Source: Hwangdonia seohaensis
Lineage (GTDB): Bacteria > Bacteroidota > Bacteroidia > Flavobacteriales > Flavobacteriaceae
Direction of reading: 5' to 3'
Assembly: GCF_031932625.1 (NCBI RefSeq)
Contig: NZ_JAVSCK010000001.1
Location: 1,054,001-1,118,000, forward strand
DNA length: 64,000 bases
Shown here piece after piece: positions 16,930 through 25,175 of the stretch. The position numbers and the translations under genes were made by a program. The number at the start of each line of letters is the position of its first letter. Position 1 is the stretch's first letter. The notes below the pieces were generated by a model, which saw nothing but the letters and a program-made list of their open reading frames with translations, had not been told where the DNA came from and did not search any database.

Positions 16930-17961
16930 ATGGGCACCACTAAACCAAACATATTGCTAATATATACCGGCGGAACAATTGGTATGGTTAAAGATTTTAA
17001 AACCGGCGCACTTCGAGCTTTCAACTTTAAAAATATATTAAAACGCATCCCGGAATTAAACCTGTTAGATTGTAATATCGATACCGTATCGTTTAAAGAA
17101 CCCATCGATTCTAGCAATATGAATCCGGAGTATTGGGTGCAAATTGCCGAAGTCATCGAAAAACATTACCACAATTTCGATGGCTTTGTGGTATTGCACG
17201 GAAGCGATACCATGAGTTATACCGCATCTGCATTAAGTTTTATGTTGGAAAATTTGGCGAAACCAGTGGTGTTTACGGGGTCTCAATTGCCCATTGGTGA
17301 TTTACGTACCGATGCCAAGGAAAATTTAATTACGTCCATTCAAGTGGCATCGTTGCAACATCGAAAAAAACCAGTTGTTAAGGAAGTGTGTTTGTATTTT
17401 GAATATAAATTGTATCGCGCCAACCGAACCACAAAAATTAACGCCGAACATTTTGAAGCCTTCGCCTCTTTAAATTATCCAGATTTGGCAGAATCCGGAG
17501 TGCACTTAAAAGTGAACAACGAGTATTTATTTAAGCCCAATGTGAAGAAAAAATTAGCGGTTCATAAAAATTTGGATAAAAATGTTGCGCTTATAAAGTT
17601 GTTCCCAGGGATTTCAGAAGCGGTTTTGCAAAGTGTTTTTAACACACCAAATTTAAAAGGCGTTATTTTAGAAACCTACGGTGCTGGAAATTGTACAACC
17701 GAGGCTTGGTTTATAAATATTCTAAAAAATGCGATTAAAAAAGGCATACATATTATTAATGTTACGCAATGTTCGGGCGGAAGTGTGATTATGGGACACT
17801 ACGAAACCAGTAATCAGTTAAAGAAAATAGGGGTAATTTCGGGAAAAGACATTACAACCGAGGCGGCAATCTCTAAATTAATGTATTTAATAGGACAAAA
17901 TATTTCGCACAAATCCTTTAAAATCAGCTACGAAACCGATTTAAGGGGTGAAATATCTTAA
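16930..17961 (+). CDS. ansA: Type I (cytoplasmic) L-asparaginase
   Basis: Hydrolyses L-asparagine to aspartate and ammonia. The start is the ATG at 16930 (MGTTKPNILLIYTGGTIG), giving 343 residues; an upstream in-frame start would run through tatD. The two catalytic threonines lie in TGGTIG (13-18) and L-H-G-S-D-T-M near residue 90. There is no signal peptide, in keeping with the cytoplasmic form. A terminator follows 8 bp after the stop. Confidence 0.95.
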   Translation: MGTTKPNILLIYTGGTIGMVKDFKTGALRAFNFKNILKRIPELNLLDCNIDTVSFKEPIDSSNMNPEYWVQIAEVIEKHYHNFDGFVVLHGSDTMSYTASALSFMLENLAKPVVFTGSQLPIGDLRTDAKENLITSIQVASLQHRKKPVVKEVCLYFEYKLYRANRTTKINAEHFEAFASLNYPDLAESGVHLKVNNEYLFKPNVKKKLAVHKNLDKNVALIKLFPGISEAVLQSVFNTPNLKGVILETYGAGNCTTEAWFINILKNAIKKGIHIINVTQCSGGSVIMGHYETSNQLKKIGVISGKDITTEAAISKLMYLIGQNISHKSFKISYETDLRGEIS

Positions 17962-17968
17962 AAATTAA

Positions 17969-18000
17969 CTGTTAAAATTTTAACAGCTTAATTTTTTTTT
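17969..18000 (+). terminator. Terminator after ansA
   Basis: The palindrome CTGTTAAAATTTTAACAG is followed by a run of T. The stem is AT-rich and palindromic, so it may work in both directions. Confidence 0.7.
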
Positions 18001-18039
18001 GTTATTTGAGCCACCGTAATTAAAAGTATTGCGAAATAC

Positions 18040-18127
18040 AGAGAGGTGGCCGAGTGGTTTAAGGCGCACGCTTGGAAAGCGTGTATGCGTTAATAGCGTA
18101 TCGAGGGTTCGAATCCCTTCCTCTCTG
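18040..18127 (+). tRNA. tRNA-Ser (GGA)
   Basis: An 88-nt class II tRNA. The acceptor stem AGAGAGG pairs with CCTCTCT, the anticodon loop in the GCTTGGAAAGC context gives GGA, there is a long variable arm, and the T-arm is AGGG-TTCGAAT-CCCT. CCA is not encoded. Confidence 0.97.
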
Positions 18128-18201
18128 CTGTATTTTTTGTTTTTAATTGCTATATTTTTTATATCTTTAACACTTTAACTAATAAAATTAAGATCGAGAA
18201 C

Positions 18202-18975
18202 ATGAAAAGATTATTTTCTATCCTAGCCATTTCAGGAATAATGGCATTCGGAACTGTTAATGCAACTACAAATGCAAACGCAACAACGGCAGTAACAACG
18301 GTTGCAACTATCACTCAAGAACAAGACGCAGCACCCGCTGAAGAACTCGGATTTCACCAAGAACTAAAAAAGAGGTTCGTTGAAGGTGGTCCAGGATTTA
18401 TGGGTATTGTACTGTTATGTTTAATTTTAGGTTTAGCGATTGCTATCGAGAGAATTATCTTTTTAAACCTTTCTACAACAAACACAAAAAAATTAACTCA
18501 AAATGTTGAAGATGCACTATCATCTGGTGGTGTTGAAGCAGCAAAAGAGGTTTGTAGAAATACAAAAGGGCCCATCGCTTCTATATTCTATCAAGGATTG
18601 GATAGAACAGACGAAGGTGTTGAGGCTGCCGAAAAAGCTGTTGTAGCTTACGGTGGTGTACAAATGGGACAGTTGGAGAAAAACGTATCTTGGATTTCTT
18701 TGTTTATCGCTCTGGCGCCAATGCTTGGTTTCATGGGTACGGTAATTGGTATGATTCAGGCTTTTGATAAAATTGAAGCTGCAGGTGATATGAACCCGTC
18801 GTTGGTTGCAGGTGGTATTAAAGTAGCACTTTTAACAACGGTATTTGGTTTAGTTGTGGCAATTATACTTCAAATTTTTTACAATTATATTATTGCGAAA
18901 ATTGATAGCATTGTTAACGATATGGAAGATGCTTCTATTACGTTAATGGATTTGCTAATAAGACACAAGAAGTAA
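18202..18975 (+). CDS. exbB: ExbB/TolQ/MotA-family proton channel protein
   Basis: A 257-residue inner membrane protein: a cleavable-looking N-terminal signal, then a MotA/TolQ/ExbB domain with transmembrane segments near residues 70-90, 165-190 and 205-230 and the conserved segment L-A-P-M-L-G-F-M-G-T-V-I-G-M. With ExbD it uses the proton gradient to energise outer membrane transport or a related process. It is the first gene of a four-gene operon with a small membrane protein and two ExbD proteins; no tonB is linked. Confidence 0.93.
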   Translation: MKRLFSILAISGIMAFGTVNATTNANATTAVTTVATITQEQDAAPAEELGFHQELKKRFVEGGPGFMGIVLLCLILGLAIAIERIIFLNLSTTNTKKLTQNVEDALSSGGVEAAKEVCRNTKGPIASIFYQGLDRTDEGVEAAEKAVVAYGGVQMGQLEKNVSWISLFIALAPMLGFMGTVIGMIQAFDKIEAAGDMNPSLVAGGIKVALLTTVFGLVVAIILQIFYNYIIAKIDSIVNDMEDASITLMDLLIRHKK

Positions 18976-18996
18976 TAATTTAAAATTGTAAGTATT

Positions 18997-19431
18997 ATGA
19001 AAAAAATATTAACCATATTGTTAGGTATAGTAGGAGTTCTTTCTATTGTGTTTCTAGCAATGATAATATCAACAGGCGATGAAGCTATTAAACTAGGCGA
19101 GTCTAGTGGTACCGTAAATACGTTTATGTACATTGGATATTTAGTTTTGTTTTTAACTTTAGCTTTTGTTGTTATTTTTAGTTTAAAAAACATCTTTTCT
19201 GATTCTGAAACCATGAAAAGCACCTTAAAAGGTGTTGGGATATTCGCTTTATTGGCGGCTATTTGTTATTTCGGATTGGCTAAAGGTGTGGAAACAGAGC
19301 TTAAAGATGGCGACATGCTTTCTGCTGGAGGCTCACAATTATTAGGGGCAGGATTATATTTATTCTATCTTCTTTTAGCTATTGCAGGCGGATCAATGTT
19401 GTTTTTCGGAATTAAAAAAATGATAAAGTAA
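18997..19431 (+). CDS. Four-helix membrane protein in the exbB-exbD operon
   Basis: A 144-residue protein with four hydrophobic segments (about 5-24, 43-62, 77-94 and 115-138) and short polar loops. I do not recognise a domain. It lies 21 bp after exbB and 1 bp before the first exbD, so it is co-transcribed and may be an accessory part of the motor in flavobacteria. Confidence 0.8.
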   Translation: MKKILTILLGIVGVLSIVFLAMIISTGDEAIKLGESSGTVNTFMYIGYLVLFLTLAFVVIFSLKNIFSDSETMKSTLKGVGIFALLAAICYFGLAKGVETELKDGDMLSAGGSQLLGAGLYLFYLLLAIAGGSMLFFGIKKMIK

Positions 19432-19432
19432 T

Positions 19433-20044
19433 ATGGCAAAACGAGCAGCACCAGAAGTTAATGCAGGCTCAATGGCCGACATTGCCTTCTTACTACTAAT
19501 ATTTTTCTTGGTAACTACTACCATTGAGAAAGATTCTGGTATTAACCGTAAACTACCGCCTATTGATGATAGCGAAGTAGATCCGCCAATTATAAAACAG
19601 AAAAATATCTTTACTGTTTTATTGAACAAAAACGATCAATTATTAGTTGAAGATGAGCCTATGCAAATTAAAGATTTGCGTAAAGCAGCCGTTGAGTTTT
19701 TAGACAATGGTGGCGATGGTACTTGCGATTATTGTCAAGGCGCAAAAAGCCCTAGCTCATCTGATAATCCAGACAAGGCTATTATATCTTTAAAAAACGA
19801 TCGCGAAACGTCTTATGCCGCTTATATAGCCGTGCAAAACGAATTGGTTGCAGCTTACAATGTATTGAGAAATCGAAGAGCTCTTGAAATAGGCCCACAA
19901 AACGGCTTTAATGATATGGACTTTATTAAGATGCAAGACAATATTAAAGATGTGAGATGGACTGGTGATAAAGAAAAGTTAAAAGAGGTTGTCGATCAAA
20001 TTAAACTAGAGATACCTCAAAAACTTTCAGAAGTTGTAGAATAA
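19433..20044 (+). CDS. exbD: ExbD/TolR-family protein with an extended periplasmic domain
   Basis: A 203-residue protein with one transmembrane helix near the N-terminus, preceded by N-A-G-S-M-A-D-I-A-F-L-L, where the Asp is the proton-carrying residue of ExbD/TolR. The periplasmic part has an insertion with a C-D-Y-C pair near residue 97 and a Ser-rich stretch, making it longer than standard ExbD (about 140 aa). It is the third gene of the exbB operon. Confidence 0.92.
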   Translation: MAKRAAPEVNAGSMADIAFLLLIFFLVTTTIEKDSGINRKLPPIDDSEVDPPIIKQKNIFTVLLNKNDQLLVEDEPMQIKDLRKAAVEFLDNGGDGTCDYCQGAKSPSSSDNPDKAIISLKNDRETSYAAYIAVQNELVAAYNVLRNRRALEIGPQNGFNDMDFIKMQDNIKDVRWTGDKEKLKEVVDQIKLEIPQKLSEVVE

Positions 20045-20071
20045 TTTAGAATTAAATAGAGATTAAAGATT

Positions 20072-20554
20072 ATGTCTAAATTTAAAAAGAAAAAAGATGG
20101 AGGATTACCTCCGGTTAACACAGCATCATTACCAGATATTGTATTTATGTTGTTGTTCTTTTTTATGGTTGCTACCGTAATGAGAGAAGATACACTATTT
20201 ATACAAAACCAATTACCATTGGCAGATCAGGTTGAAAAACTTGATAAAAAATATCCAGTAAGTTATATTTATATGGGTAAGCCAAGCGAGAATTACAGAA
20301 AATTTGGTACGGTTGCGAGAATCCAGCTTAACGATAAGTTTGCTGATGTTTCTGAAGTTGGGAGATTTATTGACGCAGAGCGACTGGCTTTAAGAGAAGA
20401 ATTAGTACCCTTTTTAACCGTATCCTTAAAAGTAGATAAAGATGCCAACATGGGAATTGTTGGAGATGTTAAGCAAGAATTACGTAAAGTAAATGCATTA
20501 AAAATTAATTATACTACCGGTATTGGAGATGCGTTAAGCAATATAAAGAATTAA
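20072..20554 (+). CDS. exbD: ExbD/TolR-family protein, second copy
   Basis: A 160-residue protein with the conserved N-T-A-S-L-P-D-I-V-F-M-L transmembrane entry (Asp near residue 22) and a short periplasmic domain. It lies 27 bp after the first exbD and ends just before a strong terminator. Two unequal ExbD proteins suggest a heteromeric stator. Confidence 0.92.
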   Translation: MSKFKKKKDGGLPPVNTASLPDIVFMLLFFFMVATVMREDTLFIQNQLPLADQVEKLDKKYPVSYIYMGKPSENYRKFGTVARIQLNDKFADVSEVGRFIDAERLALREELVPFLTVSLKVDKDANMGIVGDVKQELRKVNALKINYTTGIGDALSNIKN

Positions 20555-20574
20555 ACTATCTTGATTTTATATCT

Positions 20575-20610
20575 AAAAAGCGTTTTGTTGATTCAAAACG
20601 CTTTTTTTTA
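20575..20610 (+). terminator. Terminator of the exbB-exbD operon
   Basis: AAAAAGCGTTTTG and CAAAACGCTTTTT form a perfect 13-bp stem around TTGATT, followed by T. Confidence 0.93.
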
Positions 20611-20718
20611 TATATAATCGTACAATTTTAAGTATAATTGTATAGTTATACCATTTGAATTTAGTACCAATCCTATTGACGATTATTTGGTATTGGCAAA
20701 AAACAAGCACTCCTTTAA

Positions 20719-21411
20719 ATGAAAAACATCTTTTTTGTAATCTTTTTTATTTTGGGTTTTCAGTGGGTTTCATCTCAAGATACTCAAAACACCGTTGTAG
20801 ATTCACTTTATAAAGAGGATCATTTTTACGCTGGAATAACCTATAATTTATTGGGTAATATTCCAAGTAGCATTAAACAAAGCGGATTTTCAACAGGTTT
20901 TCATTTCGGGTATATTAAAGATATGCCCATAAATAAAAACAGAAATGTTGCCATTGGTGTAGGTTTAGGTTACTCTGCAAATTCATTTAATCAAAATTTA
21001 CTCGTTAATCAAAATGTTTCTGGAGATTTTGAGTATAGTATTTTAAAAGATAGAAGCACCTATTCCAAGAATAAATTTTCGATGCATTTGGTTGAAATGC
21101 CCATTGAGTTTCGATGGCGCACATCAACACCCACCGTATACGATTTTTGGCGTATTTATACGGGGTTTAAATTGGGATATGTGTTTAGGCACACTACTAA
21201 ACACGTTGGCGACTTGGGGGTTTTAAAATACGGCAGCGTTGACGGGTTTAATGATTTTCAATACGGATTAACATTAAGTGTGGGATACGGTACATGGAAT
21301 TTTCATTTATATTATGCTTTAAATCCTATTTTTTCCGATATTGCAAAAATAGATGGCGAAAGCATAGATATGAATGCCATTAAAGTGGGCTTAATGTTTT
21401 ATATCTTATAA
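20719..21411 (+). CDS. PorT-like outer membrane beta-barrel protein
   Basis: A 230-residue protein with a signal peptide ending in WVSSQ and alternating beta strands, including G-F-H-F-G-Y, M-P-I-E-F-R-W-R and a C-terminal V-G-L-M-F-Y-I-L. The length and pattern fit the OMP_b-brl_2/PorT superfamily. True PorT is needed for type IX secretion; I cannot tell here whether this is that orthologue or a paralogue. It is monocistronic, after the exb terminator. Confidence 0.75.
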   Translation: MKNIFFVIFFILGFQWVSSQDTQNTVVDSLYKEDHFYAGITYNLLGNIPSSIKQSGFSTGFHFGYIKDMPINKNRNVAIGVGLGYSANSFNQNLLVNQNVSGDFEYSILKDRSTYSKNKFSMHLVEMPIEFRWRTSTPTVYDFWRIYTGFKLGYVFRHTTKHVGDLGVLKYGSVDGFNDFQYGLTLSVGYGTWNFHLYYALNPIFSDIAKIDGESIDMNAIKVGLMFYIL

Positions 21412-21444
21412 TTGATGTCGTCATTTCCATAAAATTGGAAATCT

Positions 21445-22053
21445 TTATAGCCAATAATTGACTAAGATTAACTGTGGAAACACGCCTATAAAACAACCTA
21501 TAACCAATTCTTTATACGTGTGGGCATTTAAGTGCAATCTTGAAGTAGCAACCGCGCCGGTAATAATCGACATTAATGCCAAAGTACCGTTAATATTGAT
21601 GTTAAAATGAATGCTTAAAGCTATAAAAAACATAAATAACCCTGATACGGCAATCATATGAATACTGGCTTTAAATTTAAAAATCGCTAAAATTAGGCAA
21701 GCCAATGTTGAAATTAATATGCCTACAAAAAAGAAATAAAGCTCAATAACTTGACTTGGCGTAACAATACGCTGCAATACCAAAATAAGAACCACACAAT
21801 AGAGCGAAAGCGGAAGGATACGCTCTTTGGTGCTGTCTAAATAAATAGATTTTACCTTGCCAAGCGTTTTTAATAAAAAGAAGAGCAATACAGGTAAAAT
21901 AATCGTTAAAATAAAAAGCGAAATTAATTTGGCTCGGATAATTTCACTGGGGATAAACCTTGGGGATTTGGCAAAGTAAAAGACCACGCCCAATAATGGC
22001 ATTAATAAAGGGTGAAAAACAAACGAGATACTTTTTAAAATACGATCTATCAT
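21445..22053 (-). CDS. PAP2-like integral membrane protein with altered catalytic motifs
   Basis: A 202-residue protein with six hydrophobic helices. Three segments recall the PAP2 phosphatase motifs: S-T-K-E-R-I-L-P-L (about residue 75), K-A-S-I-H-M-I-A (about 128, in place of PSGH) and S-R-L-H-L-N-A-H-T-Y-K-E (about 170, matching SR-x5-H-x3-D except for Glu instead of Asp). It may be a divergent lipid phosphatase or an inactive relative. Its ATG overlaps the rpoN stop by 4 bp, so the two are translationally coupled. Confidence 0.6.
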   Translation of the reverse strand: MIDRILKSISFVFHPLLMPLLGVVFYFAKSPRFIPSEIIRAKLISLFILTIILPVLLFFLLKTLGKVKSIYLDSTKERILPLSLYCVVLILVLQRIVTPSQVIELYFFFVGILISTLACLILAIFKFKASIHMIAVSGLFMFFIALSIHFNININGTLALMSIITGAVATSRLHLNAHTYKELVIGCFIGVFPQLILVNYWL

Positions 22054-23510
22054 ATTTTTTTGCGTAAACGTGCTACCGGAATATCTAATTGTTCTCTGTA
22101 TTTAGCAACGGTTCGTCGGGCAATTGGATAACCTTTTTCCTTTAAAATGGTAGCTAAAGCTTCGTCGGTTAGTGGTTTGCGCTTATCTTCTTCTTCAATA
22201 ACTGTTTCTAAAATTTTCTTTATTTCCCTGGTTGAAACATCTTCGCCTTGATCGTTTTTCATCGATTCAGAAAAGAACTCTTTGATGAGTTTTGTACCGT
22301 AAGGTGTATCGACATATTTACTGTTCGCCACTCTTGACACGGTAGAGACATCCATAGAGATTTCATCGGCAATATCTTTAAGAATCATGGGTCTTAAATT
22401 GCGCTCATCGCCAGTTAAAAAATATTCTTTTTGATAATGCATAATAGCACTCATGGTTACAAACAAGGTTTGTTGGCGTTGTTTTATAGCCTCGATAAAC
22501 CACTTGGCAGCATCTAATTTTTGTTTTATAAAAATAACGGCATCTTTTTGCGAGCTCGATTTTTCTTTACTGTCCTTATAACCTTTAAGCATGTTGCTGT
22601 ATTCTCTAGACACGTGTAAATCGGGTGCGTTTCTGCCATTAAGCGTGAGCTCTAACTCGCCATCAACAATTTTAATGGCAAAATCGGGAACCACATGTTC
22701 AACAATTCGGTTATTGCCCGCATAAGAACCTCCGGGTTTTGGGTTTAAATGTTCAATTTCTGAAATGGCGTCTTTCAGTTGAGCTTCGGTAATATCGAAT
22801 TTTTGGAGCAGTTTTTTATAATGCTTTTTTGTAAACTGATCGAAAGCATTATCAATAATATCAATAGCCAATTCTATATTGGCTGTTTTTTCTTTTCTAT
22901 GTAGCTGGATACTTAAACACTCTTGAAGGTTTCGTGCGCCAACACCAGCCGGATCCAATTGATGTACAATGCGCAAAACCGATGCCACTTTGTCTTCATC
23001 GGTGTACACGTTTTGCGTAAACGCCAAATCATCGGTAATATCGGATAGCGAACGACGGATGTATCCGCTTTCATCGACGCTTCCTACTAAAAATTCAGCA
23101 ATATCGCGCTCGTCGTCAGATAACCGATAGGTGTTCAATTGATTGATTAAATGCTGGGTGAAAGATGTTCCTGCGGCATAGGGCATCGTTTTTTCCTCAT
23201 CATCGCTACTGTAATTATTAACCTGCGTGCGGTAATCCGGGATTTCATCATCACTTAAATATTCATCAACATTAATATCTTCGGCATTTATGGTTTCATT
23301 GTCATCATAATCATCGGCAGAATTGTCTAAATCCGAATCGTAATCGTTGTCATGCTCTTCTTTACCACCTTCAAGCGCAGGGTTTTCTTCAAGCTCTTGC
23401 TTAATGCGTTGCTCGAAAGCCTGTGTTGGCAACTGAATCAATTTCATTAATTGAATCTGCTGCGGCGACAGTTTTTGCGATAATTTGAATTGTAAATATT
23501 GTTTAAGCAT
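22050..23510 (-). CDS. rpoN: RNA polymerase sigma-54 factor
   Basis: The 486 residues contain a Gln/Leu-rich region I (MLKQYLQFKLSQKLSPQQIQ), an acidic region II (about 50-110, Asp/Glu-rich), the core-binding domain, a helix-turn-helix region, and the C-terminal RpoN box A-R-R-T-V-A-K-Y-R-E near residues 464-473 that reads the -24 element. The gene is coupled to the downstream PAP2-like gene by a 4-bp overlap. No sigma-54 activator gene is in the window. Confidence 0.97.
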   Translation of the reverse strand: MLKQYLQFKLSQKLSPQQIQLMKLIQLPTQAFEQRIKQELEENPALEGGKEEHDNDYDSDLDNSADDYDDNETINAEDINVDEYLSDDEIPDYRTQVNNYSSDDEEKTMPYAAGTSFTQHLINQLNTYRLSDDERDIAEFLVGSVDESGYIRRSLSDITDDLAFTQNVYTDEDKVASVLRIVHQLDPAGVGARNLQECLSIQLHRKEKTANIELAIDIIDNAFDQFTKKHYKKLLQKFDITEAQLKDAISEIEHLNPKPGGSYAGNNRIVEHVVPDFAIKIVDGELELTLNGRNAPDLHVSREYSNMLKGYKDSKEKSSSQKDAVIFIKQKLDAAKWFIEAIKQRQQTLFVTMSAIMHYQKEYFLTGDERNLRPMILKDIADEISMDVSTVSRVANSKYVDTPYGTKLIKEFFSESMKNDQGEDVSTREIKKILETVIEEEDKRKPLTDEALATILKEKGYPIARRTVAKYREQLDIPVARLRKKI

Positions 23511-23557
23511 GTTCCGATTTGATTATTGTAAAAATATAAAACTATTTTTAAAAAAGA

Positions 23558-23613
23558 AGACCTGTCTGATTAAGATACTGAAACAAGTTCAGCACAGGGA
23601 ACCTGACAGGTCT
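23558..23613 (-). terminator. asnS terminator containing a dispersed-repeat palindrome
   Basis: Outer arms AGACCTGTC/GACAGGTCT (9 bp) enclose an inner CTGAA/TTCAG hairpin of the dispersed AACAAGTTCAGCACA repeat. On the minus strand it is followed by TCTTTTTT. It ends the asnS transcript 20 bp after the stop codon. Confidence 0.75.
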
Positions 23614-23632
23614 CTATAATACGAAAGTAAAT

Positions 23633-25066
23633 CTAAAACTCTGCGTTTTGTGGGGTTCGTGGGAAAGGAATAACGTCTCTAATATTGCCCATTCCTGTGG
23701 CGAACATCACCAAACGCTCGAAGCCTAAGCCAAACCCAGAATGCACCGCGGTGCCGTATTTGCGTAAATCCAAATACCACCACAGTTCCTCTTCGTCGAT
23801 ATCCAAAGCCTTCATTTTTTCTTTTAAAACCTCTAAACGCTCTTCACGCTGCGAGCCACCAACTATTTCGCCAATGCCTGGGAACAGTATATCCATGGCA
23901 CGAACGGTTTTGCCGTCTTCGTTTAAACGCATGTAAAACGCTTTTATATTTGCCGGATAATCAAATAAAATCACAGGGCATTTAAAGTGTTTTTCAACAA
24001 GAAAACGCTCGTGTTCGCTTTGTAAATCTGCGCCCCATTCGTCGATTAGATATTTGAATTTCTTTTTCTTATTGGGTTTGCTGTTGCGTAAAATATCGAT
24101 GGCTTCGGTATAGCTTACACGTTTAAAATTGTTTTCGGTAACAAACTTTAATTTTTCAATTAACGTCATATCACTACGTTGCGCCTGCGGTTTAGATTTT
24201 TCTTCGTCTTGTAAACGTTTGTCCAAAAACTCTAAATCTTCACGATTGTTTTCTAAAACATAAGTAATAACAGATTTCAAAAAAGCTTCCGCCAAATCCA
24301 TATTGCCCGCTAAATCCATAAAAGCCACTTCGGGTTCAATCATCCAAAACTCAGCTAAATGGCGCGAGGTATTCGAGTTTTCGGCGCGAAAGGTCGGACC
24401 AAAGGTATATACTTTGCCTAAAGACATCGCATAGGTTTCAGCTTCCAATTGCCCCGAAACGGTAAGGTTGGTTTCTTTTCCGAAGAAATCTTTTGAAAAA
24501 TCGACTTCGCCTTCATCATTTAATGGCGGATTTTTAGCATCTAAATTGGTAACGCGGAACATTTCTCCGGCACCTTCGGCATCGCTTCCCGTTACTATGG
24601 GCGCGTGCATATAGTAAAACCCGTTTTCGTTAAAATATTTATGAATGGCAAACGACAGGGCAGAACGCAAACGCATCACGGCACTAAAGGTGTTGGTTCG
24701 CGTGCGTAAATGGGCATTCTCCCTTAAAAATTCAAATGAGTGTTTTTTAGGTTGAATAGGAAAGGTCTCAGCATCAGAATCGCCTAAAATTTCAATGGAA
24801 TTCACATTGATTTCAACATTTTGGCCTTTGCCTTGGCTTTCCACCAATTCGCCTTTTATATGAAGTGCAGCACCCGTTGTAATACGTTTTAAAATAGCTT
24901 GGTCTGTATTTTCAAAGTCCACTACACATTGTATATTATTTAAAGTAGAACCATCATTTAAGGCTATAAAACGATTTGCTCTAAAGGTTCTTACCCAACC
25001 CTTGATTTCTACTTCTGGCAGGGTAATTCCCTGCGATAATAATTGTGATACGGTACGTAATTGCAT
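23633..25066 (-). CDS. asnS: Asparaginyl-tRNA synthetase
   Basis: A 477-residue class II aminoacyl-tRNA synthetase: an N-terminal OB-fold anticodon-binding domain (V-K-G-W-V-R-T-F-R near residue 21), then the class II core with motif 2 F-R-A-E-N-S-N-T-S-R-H-L-A-E-F near 226 and motif 3 G-F-G-L-G-F-E-R-L-V near 443-452. H-L-A-E-F-W-M-I-E-P-E-V points to AsnRS rather than AspRS. It is monocistronic. Confidence 0.97.
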   Translation of the reverse strand: MQLRTVSQLLSQGITLPEVEIKGWVRTFRANRFIALNDGSTLNNIQCVVDFENTDQAILKRITTGAALHIKGELVESQGKGQNVEINVNSIEILGDSDAETFPIQPKKHSFEFLRENAHLRTRTNTFSAVMRLRSALSFAIHKYFNENGFYYMHAPIVTGSDAEGAGEMFRVTNLDAKNPPLNDEGEVDFSKDFFGKETNLTVSGQLEAETYAMSLGKVYTFGPTFRAENSNTSRHLAEFWMIEPEVAFMDLAGNMDLAEAFLKSVITYVLENNREDLEFLDKRLQDEEKSKPQAQRSDMTLIEKLKFVTENNFKRVSYTEAIDILRNSKPNKKKKFKYLIDEWGADLQSEHERFLVEKHFKCPVILFDYPANIKAFYMRLNEDGKTVRAMDILFPGIGEIVGGSQREERLEVLKEKMKALDIDEEELWWYLDLRKYGTAVHSGFGLGFERLVMFATGMGNIRDVIPFPRTPQNAEF

Positions 25067-25175
25067 GTGTATTTAATTTTAAAGTGCAAATATAAAGAAA
25101 GCCTTTGGGCTTTCAATCTTCAAATAATCAAAAAACAAACACCAAAATGAGAAATATCCTTTTTGGATTTTATCA

